Shown: in pieces, positions 1 to 9,239 of the stretch
Position numbering within the stretch: the first letter of the stretch is position 1
Layout of the letters: each line of letters begins with the position of its first letter
Assembly (NCBI GenBank): GCA_049472395.1
Contig: JBLIRR010000002.1
Span: 1-64,000 of the forward strand
DNA length: 64,000 nt
Direction of reading: 5' to 3'
DNA from: JBLIRR01 sp049472395
GTDB lineage: Bacteria; SZUA-182; DTGQ01; JBLIRR01
Program-made: the position numbers and the translations under genes
The notes under the pieces: generated by a model
What the model saw: the letters and a program-made list of their open reading frames with translations, nothing else
What the model was told of the DNA's origin: nothing
Database searches by the model: none

Positions 1-303
1 GATTATTTTCCTCCCTTCACTTTCGCTATTATGATGTAGGGTGCGCACAGGCGTAGCTCCCTTTTGATACCTGATACGATTTATCAAGTCAGTAGTCTTT
101 CTATATGACTGGTCAGTTGCTCCATATATCATGCTTATTTCTTTAAAGCCATTTGTTTTATACTTCTCTCGTGCTCTCTGCTCTGGAAATAAAAATTCTG
201 CTGTATTGCATAGTATCTCTCCATCTTTCTTCACGAGATGTGTGTAGAAACTGAATCTGCCTACTTCGCCATCAACCGAAAATGGACGTTGGTTCGCTAT
301 CAA
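1..303 (-). CDS. Transposase-like protein, N-terminal part, cut by window edge
   Basis: An open frame of 101 codons runs off the left edge. The likely start is a TTG at 303 that overlaps the TGA of the preceding small gene (TTGA) and follows an AAAGGGG ribosome site, which implies translational coupling. The visible part contains the segments FLFPEQRAR, MIYGATDQSYRKTTDLINR and GATPVRTL. These remind me of the N-terminal region of unusual bacterial transposases (ISKra4/ISLre2-like), but no catalytic residue is inside the window and no terminal repeat is visible. The family call is therefore weak; the open frame and the coupling to its neighbour are better supported. Confidence 0.5.
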   Translation of the reverse strand, partial: MIANQRPFSVDGEVGRFSFYTHLVKKDGEILCNTAEFLFPEQRAREKYKTNGFKEISMIYGATDQSYRKTTDLINRIRYQKGATPVRTLHHNSESEGRKII

Positions 304-548
304 TTCCCCTTTTTCTTCTGCCTCGAGGGCTTTTTTTTTGAGATATTCTCTAAATGCTTAGATATTGCCTCTCTTACTGCTGGATAGTTTACCTCTAAGA
401 GTGCGTGTTCACATTTGTCTATATTTATTGCCTCTGCTTCAGAAATAGTAAACCTGAACTCACCATCTGCTGTTTTATCAATTGTATTGGTTATTGAATC
501 TTTACATTCTACTATCTCTATATTGACTTTAATTTGATAATTACCCAT
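300..548 (-). CDS. Small hypothetical protein coupled to the transposase-like gene
   Basis: An 82-residue soluble protein with a basic C-terminus (KKKPSRQKKKGN). The ATG at 548 is chosen over upstream in-frame ATGs because AAGGAGGGGG lies five bases before it. Its stop overlaps the TTG start of the left-edge gene, so the two are probably one transcript. No signal peptide, membrane segment or known motif is visible. The position upstream of a transposase-like gene suggests an accessory protein of the same element. The function is unknown. Confidence 0.6.
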   Translation of the reverse strand: MGNYQIKVNIEIVECKDSITNTIDKTADGEFRFTISEAEAINIDKCEHALLEVNYPAVREAISKHLENISKKKPSRQKKKGN

Positions 549-803
549 GATGGCCCCCTCCTTATAGTTTTTTATTTTTGCCATCATTAAAGTACACTAA
601 TATAGTCAAAATTACCAGAGACATTATTAATAAAATTAATTAGCTATATTTTATTAATCTTTGATAATAATCTTCTTTGTAAATATTATTAAATATAGTT
701 TGCATAGCAATACCATTAAATCTAATTGCACAGGTCGAAGGTATATGCAAAATTGAATGAAGAAATTGCTCAATAATGGCCTGTTACAAATAAAAATTGA
801 AAT

Positions 804-1091
804 ATGGAAATTGTTACATTGAGGAATTTAGAATTCGAAATACTACGAGTTCTGTCAAAAACTAATCATGAGCATAAAATGACTATTATCGGCAGACCAT
901 ATCAGAGGGGCCTTATAGAATCAAAAATTGGACGCAATTTTCAAGCTGAGGAGCGTGTTCTTGCTGATAGAGCGTTTGAAGCATTAAAAGCAAGGAACTT
1001 AATAAGACCAACGTATGGTGATTTAACAAATCCAGAACTTTGGGTCGAAATTACAGAAAGTGGTAGAGAATTACTTAGTTCTGGCAGTTGA
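804..1091 (+). CDS. Small protein with possible winged-helix fold
   Basis: A 95-residue soluble protein without signal peptide. The pattern is an N-terminal helix (LEFEILRVLSKT), a basic central helix (ERVLADRAFEALKARNLI) and a short two-strand tail ending ELWVEITESGRELL. That layout is typical of small winged-helix domains such as MarR- or PadR-like half proteins, but no family signature can be named. The ATG at 804 has no convincing ribosome site, so the true start could be later. It stands alone between two oppositely oriented genes. It could be a DNA-binding regulator or a restriction/toxin-associated helper. Confidence 0.5.
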   Translation: MEIVTLRNLEFEILRVLSKTNHEHKMTIIGRPYQRGLIESKIGRNFQAEERVLADRAFEALKARNLIRPTYGDLTNPELWVEITESGRELLSSGS

Positions 1092-1233
1092 TGATAAGTT
1101 AAAAGGTTTATCACACTCTAGAGAGGTCCCGCCAAAACCAGTGAAAGTAGTGAAACTCTTAATGTGATTGTATTGTGAGGTGAATTATGTTCCGTGGAAA
1201 TCCAGGCGAGCAGGTTTCCCCAAAGGATTCACC

Positions 1234-1944
1234 CTATATATTTATATTCATTTTCATCTTTGTGTTCAAATGTAAATCTGACATCTTCTTATACATAAGG
1301 CCTTTAACTGCATTTATAACTATGCTTCCATATTCTTCCGCCAAAGATTCCATTGCAGTTTCTTGTCTATCTACTATTGAAACTTTGAATTTAGTTTTTC
1401 CTATAAGCTTTGTTTTGGGTGGTAAATCTATTATTAGTTGTCCTATATATGTTGTTGTTCCCGGATTTACGCGAAATCGAATCCCCAATTTTCCGCTCGA
1501 CTCGCCTATACCAATATTAACAAATTCGGCATATTCACCAGCAGGTAATCTACAAACGAATACTTTTTCTTCTCCCTCCTTCCCGCTAATTGAATAGGTT
1601 TTATAATTTACCGCCTCTTCTTTCTCCTCTTCTGTATTAACTTTTTCAGTTGAATATTGTTTTTTCGCCTCTGTTGTTATATCCCACTTTTTGTTTTTAA
1701 GCATAAATGGTTTTGAAACTAAACTATTTAGAAAACCTTTTGGCTCATTTTGGGCATCAATTACTCTAACAAGTATTGATCCAACAACTATCCCTTCGTT
1801 AGGCTGTATTTCGCGTAAATCTTCAACTTTCATCAGCATAGAAGGCGCACAACCAATAAACAGTGTAATGGCTAGGAAATAAGTTAATGTAAATAAGTAA
1901 AATATAATATTATTTTTAAATATTTTAATATTTTCTTTCTGCAT
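1234..1944 (-). CDS. Hypothetical lipoprotein
   Basis: A 236-residue protein with a hydrophobic N-terminal segment (about residues 13-31) ending in the lipobox LFIGC, so Cys32 is the predicted lipidation site. The mature part is rich in beta-type sequence (GIVVGSILVRVIDA, FRVNPGTTTYIGQLIIDLP) with one lysine/glutamate-rich insertion, and resembles small immunoglobulin-like lipoproteins. AGAGGA precedes the ATG at a normal distance. The upstream truncated LamG gene ends only four bases before this start and its last codons form the ribosome site, so both are probably read from the promoter near 2440. The plus-strand frame over the same region is a shadow. Confidence 0.75.
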   Translation of the reverse strand: MQKENIKIFKNNIIFYLFTLTYFLAITLFIGCAPSMLMKVEDLREIQPNEGIVVGSILVRVIDAQNEPKGFLNSLVSKPFMLKNKKWDITTEAKKQYSTEKVNTEEEKEEAVNYKTYSISGKEGEEKVFVCRLPAGEYAEFVNIGIGESSGKLGIRFRVNPGTTTYIGQLIIDLPPKTKLIGKTKFKVSIVDRQETAMESLAEEYGSIVINAVKGLMYKKMSDLHLNTKMKMNINI

Positions 1945-1947
1945 TTT

Positions 1948-2298
1948 TTAAATCCTCTTTTCGAAATTTTTAATAAAAAATTCAATAAATACCCATACAC
2001 TTACTGATGCACTTTCCATATCCGGTAAAGCATCATCCATTTCTATATAGTCATCAATACCATCAAATCTATAAGCACTATTAGCATCACCAAATCTATC
2101 CTCTGTCAAGGCAGCCCCATACACAGTTCCATTATTCCCATTTCCACTTAGATCATTCGCAATTCCATCAAAGGGATAATAGGCCACCAAACCTTCGTTT
2201 GGATTAGATGCTATGGCAATAGGTATATACAATATTAATTTTCCAAATATAAAAAGTATTAGACACGCTAAATCTAAAATCAATGCATTTTTCATCAT
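1948..2298 (-). pseudogene. Truncated LamG/concanavalin-like domain protein
   Basis: 116 codons: a signal peptide, then the first third of a LamG-type jelly-roll domain (EGLVAYYPFDG, ANDLSGNGNNG, SAYRFDGIDDYIEM). It then breaks off after SVSVWV into an unrelated tail (FIEFFIKNFEKRI). The equivalent domain in the neighbouring gene at 5018-7178 continues about 120 residues past this point, so the distal two thirds are missing here. The ATG at 2298 (or 2295) follows AGGGAAGAA. The tail runs directly into the ribosome site of the next lipoprotein gene, as expected if a deletion joined the two. A short secreted product could still be made but should not fold as a LamG domain. Confidence 0.7.
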
Positions 2299-2723
2299 TT
2301 CTTCCCTATATTTATAACAGTTCATTTAAATAAAAAAATAAGAGTTGGGAAGTTATCAATAGATTAAGATCCCACTATGAAACAAATATAAAAATTTTTT
2401 CTAGGTCATCTCCTTCTATTAATCTTTTAGAGCAATTAATGGCTATTTCCTTCCAAACTTTTTTAGGGAGATGTAAAAGTATGCCTAATCGACTATTTTA
2501 AACCAGGATATCTGGTCATTGAATAAAAAGAATAATAAGTTCTGCCCTTGTTTTGCACAATAGTAATAAAGAAATATCAGCCAAGAAATTTTAGGCATGA
2601 TTTAAAGATGTTTTTAAAATGAAACGAATATTGATCTTGGATATGCGGTGAGTATGGAGAATATATTATGACTAGATATCCTGGATTATTGAAATCCGGA
2701 ATCTTCATCCTCCGTTTTTCTCC
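2299..2723. other. Intergenic gap with promoter A
   Basis: Apart from promoter copy A this 425-base AT-rich gap shows no gene, RNA or terminator. A ribosome-site-like AGAAGGAGATGA lies near 2410-2422 on the minus strand, but only a two-codon frame follows it. The rest, up to the trehalase stop at 2724, is featureless. Confidence 0.5.
2426..2456 (-). promoter_or_regulatory. ECF (sigma-E-like) promoter, copy A
   Basis: Read on the minus strand: TTGGAAG at 2456-2450 and TCTAAA at 2431-2426, with 18 bases between GGAAG and TCTAA. This matches the layout of sigma-E-type promoters (GGAAC-TT-N16-TCTGA). Upstream, an AATAGTC block and a CATACTT block near 2470-2500 are also shared with the copies at 10965 and 15796. 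The predicted start of transcription is about 120 bases before the truncated LamG gene. The spacing is identical in all four copies in this window. The sigma assignment is inference. Confidence 0.5.
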
Positions 2724-4745
2724 TTACTTTCCAAAAATCCATTCCGGCGGAATAAGTTGCTCTAATTTTCCTCGCAACTCTGATGGCAAAAGCTGAAGCC
2801 CCACCTGATAGCTCGCATTCATCCAGCCAAATCCTTCCCTGGTAATATAGGAGAACTTTGTTCCCACATTGCCATATTCTGCAAACACATGGTGTGAGCG
2901 ATTTACCACATCATATTTTTCAGGCACTGTCCCATTATAATCATGAGCATTTCTGGTGATAGTATAAAGCCAGCGGTAAATCAAACGGTATGCAACGTTA
3001 TCAAAGCCATAATTAATAAGCCCTTGCCAGGTCAACATCTGATGTGGTGCCCAGCCATTTGGATAGTCCCATTGCCGTTCTGGCCGACTATCCGAAAGCA
3101 TACCACGGGATTTTTCTGTTGATGCAACAATACCTCCTGGCATCTCCAACCGGGGAATAGCATTCTTGATGATAGACTCTGCTTGATCTTTATCTGCTAC
3201 GCCAGCCCATAAAGGATAGAAGGCCGCGGCATTAAAATATACCTTTCGGTGTTTGTTCACTAAATCATAATCAAGAAATAGCCCTTGTTCTTTATCCCAC
3301 AAGTATTTATTCATAAGCTCTTTTCTCTTTTCGGCTCTCTTGGACCATTCTGCACTTTTCTCTATTTTTCCATCTTGCAGCACCAATGAATCATCGAATA
3401 TTCTCTGTATGACTTGAGCAATATCAACCTCAAATTTATAGAGAAGTGAATTAAGGTCGACAGTCACAAAATCAGCGCAGCGATCATCCCAACGGTAGGT
3501 CTTATCATGGCCTGATTCCCTCATACTGCGATCATGAACGAAAAAAATATCTAATTCCAAATTGGTAATTTTACCTGCATTATAAGATTCTTCATAATCC
3601 CTTATATCCATATGAGCCTTTTTTACGTATGGGGCATAGATTGCATCAAAATGTCCTGGCTCCACCTCGGGTGGAGGGCCGGAGCCTTCTCCATAGAATC
3701 GACTAAGCCCAGTTTTTGTAAGCCTCTTTCTACCCATCCATACCTCATGATACTCCTTGATTGCCGCTTGAAAAACTCTTCTCAGCCATTCTTTACTTGT
3801 TGGGTCATTAGGTAGGTGTTTATACACAGCTAATGCCATTGATGTGAGAAATGGAGGTTGGGAACGCGTGAGGTAGTATGAGCGGTTGGCATTAAGAATT
3901 TTACCATAATAGGTTATCTCATATACAAAATTATCTACCATAGCCTTAGCTAAATCTATCCGCCCATCTTCCAATAAACCAAGGGCCTCAAAATAACTGT
4001 CCCACCCATACATTTCATTGAATCGGCCACCAGGAACCACAAAAGGCATTCCTTCCCACCGGCCATCGGGAGTGCGTATGAGAGCAAGACTCAATATTCC
4101 ATGATACCCATTCCTACTTCTGACCCATTCTGGTGTGATATCCTCTGGTAGGCGAACGACTTTTATCTTGAGTGTTGGATATTTCTGAGCAACCTTTGTG
4201 AAATAGTGATTTGCCGCCTCATCATGATAAGGCACATAGATATATCTAAATCCATCGATTGTGGTAGTTTTAGTATCGCTAAAAAGAGGAACGATATTTT
4301 CCTCATCAATCCGCCGTGTCAGACCGTTCCAGTATATTTCCCGAATACAACGAGAAATTCGATGAACAGGATTCTCAAAAATTTTTTCACTGTCTAATTG
4401 GATGGTGACGTAACCATTCTCCTGGCATAGTATGAGCTCTTGGAGTAAATTTGATAAATAATAAGTTCCAATTACTTCATATCGAGCATTGTTTTCATTC
4501 TCAATCCAGAATTTTTTATCCCCCCGTCTATCTCCCAAGAAATGATCATCGATAGTTATCTTTTTATCATTATCCGTATCTTCCTCCTTTATTAATCGCT
4601 CGATGCTCTCTTGTATGGGTACATTAATAGTGGATTGCGTGGTTAAAATCTGCTGGGCATGAGTATACGTAACAAAAAATATTGAACAAGAAAATAAAAT
4701 CACACACACAACATTTAGTACTCCAATTTTATATATCTTTTTCAT
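2724..4745 (-). CDS. treA: Secreted alpha,alpha-trehalase (GH37)
   Basis: Hydrolyses trehalose to two glucose units, here outside the cytoplasm: residues 1-30 form a signal peptide ending THA. Both GH37 signatures are present, PGGRFNEMYGWDSY at about 238-251 and QWDYPNGWAPHQ at about 558-569. The catalytic-acid segment RESGHDKTYRW (Asp414) and the EKYDV segment near 609 are also there. At 673 residues it is longer than E. coli TreA (565). The extra N-terminal part holds EDTDNDKKITIDDHFLG (55-71) followed by YYLSNLLQEL, which resembles the calcium-binding region of fungal neutral trehalases. AGAGGAGC precedes the ATG. It stands alone between decayed genes; no trehalose uptake or synthesis gene is nearby. 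Confidence 0.93.
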   Translation of the reverse strand: MKKIYKIGVLNVVCVILFSCSIFFVTYTHAQQILTTQSTINVPIQESIERLIKEEDTDNDKKITIDDHFLGDRRGDKKFWIENENNARYEVIGTYYLSNLLQELILCQENGYVTIQLDSEKIFENPVHRISRCIREIYWNGLTRRIDEENIVPLFSDTKTTTIDGFRYIYVPYHDEAANHYFTKVAQKYPTLKIKVVRLPEDITPEWVRSRNGYHGILSLALIRTPDGRWEGMPFVVPGGRFNEMYGWDSYFEALGLLEDGRIDLAKAMVDNFVYEITYYGKILNANRSYYLTRSQPPFLTSMALAVYKHLPNDPTSKEWLRRVFQAAIKEYHEVWMGRKRLTKTGLSRFYGEGSGPPPEVEPGHFDAIYAPYVKKAHMDIRDYEESYNAGKITNLELDIFFVHDRSMRESGHDKTYRWDDRCADFVTVDLNSLLYKFEVDIAQVIQRIFDDSLVLQDGKIEKSAEWSKRAEKRKELMNKYLWDKEQGLFLDYDLVNKHRKVYFNAAAFYPLWAGVADKDQAESIIKNAIPRLEMPGGIVASTEKSRGMLSDSRPERQWDYPNGWAPHQMLTWQGLINYGFDNVAYRLIYRWLYTITRNAHDYNGTVPEKYDVVNRSHHVFAEYGNVGTKFSYITREGFGWMNASYQVGLQLLPSELRGKLEQLIPPEWIFGK

Positions 4746-5017
4746 GATGCTCCTCTCTTATGTATACCATTATTGTGATATACCTTTAGCCATTAAAATT
4801 AACTGCTTCACACTGATAATTACTAGTGTCACATGTAAACTCACTTTTATCAACTTTTTCAAAAAATATCAAGTTATTTATAAACACATTATAGTTTATT
4901 CTAATAAAATTGAGCTTGATAGTACTTGAGAGATGGCTCAAATACAAAAACTTTGCTTTTTCGTTCATAGTGCAAACATTATGTGAGCTCCTTTTTTGTT
5001 ATAAAAGAGATTATATT

Positions 5018-7178
5018 TTATATATTTTCATCATATGCCAGCATCTGAATTTGTTCGGAAGTTAAAGCTTGATGATAAATAATTACATCATCTATAAGAC
5101 CATTGAAAAAGGATTCATTCCAAGTACCATGTTTCCCTATAAACATACTATAGTCTGTATTAACATTTTCACTGTTAGATCCTGAACTCTCCAAAATACC
5201 ATCAACATATAAGGCCGTATTATGCGAATCATTTCTTGTTGCGGCTATATGATGCCATTGCCCATCATTTATAGTAGAACTCCCCCAACATTCCCCAGAA
5301 TTACCAATAAAAAACACTGCTCTATTATTTTCTATCGAAATTGCAAAGCCACTTATTGTGGGATCGCCTTTTGCCACTATATCATCCCTTCCTGTTCCGT
5401 AACTTGTTGTATCATCTGTGTTAATCCATGCAGAGACGGTAAAACTTCCTGTTCCAAAATTAAAATCTGCGTCATCTGGAATCTCTATATAATCATTACT
5501 CCCATCAAAACTATACGCACTATTTGAATCTTCAAACATATCTTCTGTTAATTCCGGTCCATTGGCTATACCATTATGGTTATTCACACTTACGTCATTC
5601 GCATTGCCATTAAATGGATAGAATGCTATAAGATCCTGAGAAGAGAGCAAAGAATAGATGGTTACCCAATTAGTTGTAGAATATCCTGTAACAATATTTC
5701 TGGATAAATCTTGAAGCTCATTTATTTCGATTTTATAATTATCACCACTTCCATTTTGCCCTTCAGCCAACGAAAATGTGAATCTGCCTGATTTTCTGCC
5801 CACACCCATTGCCAGCTCTCTTGCGATGATGAGAGGACAAAATTAGGGTCTCCCCCTGCTTCTGTAAATGTAATAATAGGATCCATTACATTGGGATCAA
5901 TATATTCTGAAAATTGAACGTAAAAGCTAAGTGAACGAGTTACTCCTGTATTGTTATTCCCAAATCCAAGTTGAGTAACTTCTTCAATAACAGGTGCTGT
6001 GTTATCAGCTAATTCCAAAACGGCATGAGTATTACCAGGTGTTGAAATTAGGGCATTAATAGGGACAACACATAAGAAAACAGTAATTCCAGCAAAAGGG
6101 GTTTGAAGATTATCAACCTCATATCGATCAAACTGAGAGGGTAAAGAAACAGTGGTCCTTATGGTACCAAACTCATAATCAGTAGGCTCTTCTTTCAGAA
6201 AAACCCAATCGGGATTATTGTAATCATCTTTTGCGTATACCTTATATCCCCCGGAGCATGCTATTGCTGTCCACTCCACAGTTAAATCAGTTGTAGTGTA
6301 ATCAATTTCTTCATTTGCTGACGATAGGCATAAATCATTGATAACCTCTTCGCACACAATTTGACTTTGTAAGTCAAAGTTAAGATCCCAATTTTTTTCG
6401 AAAATTACGCCTCCGTTACTCGTTGCTTTAACTTCAAGTTTATATACCCCTGAATCATCCAACTGATGCTTCGGTACAGATATATCTAAATGAGTTTCTG
6501 AAATCCAGATAGGTGTTACCGGAATTTCTTGAAAAGGGTATTCCTTGATAAGGGTCACGTACGTGAGCTCTCCATTCATATCCATTCCTGTAGAGAATAA
6601 CAAGAAAAGCGGTAAATCATATACGGGATCATTATTTGATGTGGGCAGGTTAGTTTGAACAACTTCAACTACCCCAGTGTTTTCTTGCAGGACGATCGAT
6701 TGTTTTAGCGTTGTATTGGGCAGAAGATCTATAGAACGGGTTGTTGTTCGAAATTCCGGCATCCCATCACCATTGTTATCAAAAGGCCGAATGCTTAAAC
6801 TCACTCCCGTGCTGGGAAGCTCAGATAACATAATAGTCCCATTTGCATCTGCTTGTATAGATGCAGGCACATTAGGATCATCCACTATATGATCACTTAA
6901 ATAATTGTATTCACAATATCCGCTCTCACAAAGACGCCATCTATAAAGATCAATAATTGATCCAGGGGCTATTCCCCTGTCAATGCCCTGGTATATAGTA
7001 AGCTCAAGATGTGCGGTTTTCTCAATTCAGGAAGAGTGATAGTCACAGTATCATCTTCATTCGGATTGAACACATCACCGCACCCCCATTAAAATGGCTA
7101 AAGATAAAATAAAAATACTTATTATTTACTTATTATTAAACTACAATATAAATTTCTCTTGATTGATTTCATTTTCAT
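5018..7178 (-). pseudogene. Decayed LamG-containing lipoprotein gene (at least four lesions)
   Basis: The remnant of a lipoprotein of about 710 residues. From the ATG at 7178 (behind AGGAGAAAGGAAG) the frame gives MKMKSIKRNLYCSLIIS. An 11-base tandem duplication (7116-7137) then breaks it, an extra G in a G5 run (7083-7087) restores it, and together they would recreate the lipobox ILMGC followed by GDVFNPNEDD. A further shift lies near 7017-7021, after which the long frame 5722-6890 carries beta-rich repeats including a fibronectin/Ig-like stretch. A fourth shift near 5790 leads into the last frame, which ends in a complete LamG domain (residues from LIAFYPFNG to LTSEQIQML). Minor fragments may be expressed, but no intact protein is possible. 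It shares promoter type and leader with the barrel gene at 10182. Confidence 0.8.
7116..7137 (-). repeat. 11-base perfect tandem duplication inside a signal-peptide region
   Basis: TACTTATTATT occurs twice head to tail (7116-7126 and 7127-7137). Removing one copy reconnects MKMKSIKRNLYCSLIIS to IFILSLAIL in one frame, so the duplication is a frame-breaking slippage event in the 5' end of the decayed LamG lipoprotein gene. Confidence 0.85.
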
Positions 7179-7329
7179 CTTCCTTTCTCCTGAATGTTTG
7201 CTTCAAAATTTTGCCTTTGCGATCGAGAATCCCTAAGCAGCAATGGCAGCCTATTTCTATCGCCGCCACTTATACCGCTGCTTAATAAGGCATCCCCAAT
7301 AATTGAATTTTTAATTAACCTTTATCCAT
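7175..7329 (-). pseudogene. Small leader protein with one frameshift
   Basis: Behind a strong AATAGGAGGGGG ribosome site an ATG at 7329 reads MDKG and stops. One base out of frame the reading continues LIKNSIIGDALLSSGISG to RDSRSQRQNFEANIQEKGR, ending in a TGA that overlaps the ATG of the LamG gene (ATGA). The C-terminal motif DSxSQRQNxxAxIxxKG recurs in the leader of the barrel gene (10760-10888), again with TGA overlapping the next ATG. A coupled small protein of about 52 residues is therefore likely ancestral. Either it has decayed here or expression needs a frameshift. Confidence 0.5.
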
Positions 7330-7371
7330 ATTTCCCCCTCCTATTAACAATTTGGTTTTTTCTTTGCCGAT

Positions 7372-7402
7372 ATGAGAGAAGGCTAGCCTTGTTTTCTTCC
7401 AA
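7372..7402 (-). promoter_or_regulatory. ECF (sigma-E-like) promoter, copy D
   Basis: On the minus strand TTGGAAG (7402-7396) and TCTCAT (7377-7372) have the same 18-base gap after GGAAG as the other three copies. The upstream ATAGTTTC block is shared. It points toward the small leader ORF and the decayed LamG gene. It is the most diverged copy of the four. Confidence 0.45.
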
Positions 7403-7565
7403 CCTTTTTCTGAATAAAACGAAACTATGTCAGATGCAGCACTTTCGGAGAATGGCACGTTAATGTATTATGAAAAGATTACCCTTTGACCCTTATTTAT
7501 GTTCTTTGATACACTTAAAAAGGCTAAAGATAGGTCGCATAATCCATACACAGAAAAGGAGCGTA

Positions 7566-9206
7566 ATGAACATTTGCCCCTCTAAACTAAAGAATGCATT
7601 AAGAGCTGATTTTCGACTACGATATTGGATTCCAATGGTTGGTTTTGGAGTTTTCCTTGCTTTTTATATAATCAACCAATCCTCTCCGCTAGAGCAAAAC
7701 ATAATTCTTGAATATATTAGGGATGTTTTGCCGGAGATATTAGCTGCTGGTGCAGGTGCTATCGTGGCAAATTATCTCAATGATTATAAGGATAAATCAC
7801 TTAAGATAATGCCACATATGGTGTATCCAGGAGTTTTTAGTATTTTTTTAGTATTTATAATCCTAATTTTTAGTGGAGTTTTTACAACAGTTGAAATCAA
7901 AATTTGCGGGAATATGTACGGGCAATTCAGCGGTGAAAAAATTAAGGTCATAAACAAAGATTTAAAGAAAATCAAAGGGAGAGTAAAAGTTATTTTATGT
8001 CAAGATTACAATAAAATAGCACCACAAGTCAAAGATGCATCTCAATCTGTGAATGTCACCAATGTATATTCCTTTTTGTGTAATAAGTTAAAAGGCGATG
8101 ATTTTCGATGCGATATATTTGAGATAGATGGGGTATGGCTTTCAGATTTTGCTCAGAAGAATTGGATCATACCTATTGATAGTTATAGGGAAAAAGCAGA
8201 TAACAGATACACCTTTGGGATTGACCATGAAGTGTGCAAGCTCAAATACCCAGTAGATAATCCACATAGCCTTAAAGTCTTCGGTGTTCCTAATTCTGTA
8301 AATGTGGGATTCTTAATGTATCGTGTTGATTTGTTTAATAAGCTTATCCAAAAAAACAGTGAACCAGCATCCTGGGATGAATTAATTGAATGGTTGTATG
8401 AAATAAGAGAAAAATACGGGAGTACCTATGATGGCTTTGTATTTCAGGCAGATCAATATGAGGGATTATTATGTTGCTATTTAGAGATTCTCTGGGCAAT
8501 GGGTGGTGAAATTTTCATACACAATGGTATTCCCCGGGTTTATACTCCGGAAGGAGTTAAGACATTATGCCTCTTAAAGAAGTTATTAGCGGATGGCATA
8601 GTTCCCAAAGAAGTGTTGACCTTTAATGAAGTGATGAGCATGGATCATTTTATACAAGGCAAAACATTGGTTTACCGAAACTGGCCCATGTTTTTTTACC
8701 GAATTCAACATGATGACACTTACAGGGATTTGAGAAATAAAGTGAATGTTGTTTCAAAACCTCTTCCCTTTAGAGGAGTTTCTGCATCATCTGCAAAGAT
8801 GTGTTTAGGTGGATTTGTGTACGCGATATCAAAACATGCCTATGATGATGGCAAGGCGAAGCTAGCCATGCAAGTCATTGAGTATTTAACAAGTGAAGAG
8901 TATTTTACTGAAAATGTTTTTCCTTCACAATATGACCCCGAAAAGAGAGCGTTTTCAGTGAATATCCCCCCAAATCAAATGGTGTTAGACAACGTAAGAG
9001 GCTATAAGGATGCATTAGATTATTCTTATCTATTCTTAAAAAATCGCAATTATCGTGTCCGTCCTAAAATAGCCCAATATAATCAATTTTCTACAATTTT
9101 AGTAAAGCATATTCATCAATGCCTTAAATATGAAAAACTTAGCGCAGAAAAAGCATTAAAAAATGCGCAGGAAGAAATAATGAATACTCTCTATTCGAAG
9201 CAATGA
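7566..9206 (+). CDS. Membrane-anchored extracellular solute-binding-like protein
   Basis: 546 residues. The ATG at 7566 is used because AAAGGAGCG lies just before it; the longer frame from 7470 lacks a ribosome site. The N-terminus holds two clear membrane helices (residues 20-38 and about 88-108) and a shorter hydrophobic stretch between them (LPEILAAGAGAIVANYL). About 430 residues follow with the layout of a family-1 ABC solute-binding protein (DIFEIDGVWLSDFAQ, PASWDELIEWLYEI, LEILWAMGGEIF, FIQGKTLVYRNWPMF). By the positive-inside rule the binding domain is periplasmic. There is no cleavable signal and no transporter gene nearby. The binding domain resembles the C-terminal half of the CHAT protein at 11565, so it is more likely a sensor or decoy than a transport component. 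Confidence 0.75.
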   Translation: MNICPSKLKNALRADFRLRYWIPMVGFGVFLAFYIINQSSPLEQNIILEYIRDVLPEILAAGAGAIVANYLNDYKDKSLKIMPHMVYPGVFSIFLVFIILIFSGVFTTVEIKICGNMYGQFSGEKIKVINKDLKKIKGRVKVILCQDYNKIAPQVKDASQSVNVTNVYSFLCNKLKGDDFRCDIFEIDGVWLSDFAQKNWIIPIDSYREKADNRYTFGIDHEVCKLKYPVDNPHSLKVFGVPNSVNVGFLMYRVDLFNKLIQKNSEPASWDELIEWLYEIREKYGSTYDGFVFQADQYEGLLCCYLEILWAMGGEIFIHNGIPRVYTPEGVKTLCLLKKLLADGIVPKEVLTFNEVMSMDHFIQGKTLVYRNWPMFFYRIQHDDTYRDLRNKVNVVSKPLPFRGVSASSAKMCLGGFVYAISKHAYDDGKAKLAMQVIEYLTSEEYFTENVFPSQYDPEKRAFSVNIPPNQMVLDNVRGYKDALDYSYLFLKNRNYRVRPKIAQYNQFSTILVKHIHQCLKYEKLSAEKALKNAQEEIMNTLYSKQ

Positions 9207-9239
9207 TAATAACAACAGGATATAATATTGATGGGAATA

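Noticed and set aside
1187..1597. Plus-strand frame of 136 codons
   Set aside because: It is antisense to the lipoprotein gene at 1234-1944, which has a signal peptide, lipobox and ribosome site.
7180..7365. Possible c-di-GMP riboswitch in the leader (GATCGCAAAGGC resembles ACGCAAAGCC)
   Set aside because: The remaining GEMM core elements are absent, and the similar stretch in the other leader is explained by a shared coding motif (SQRQN).
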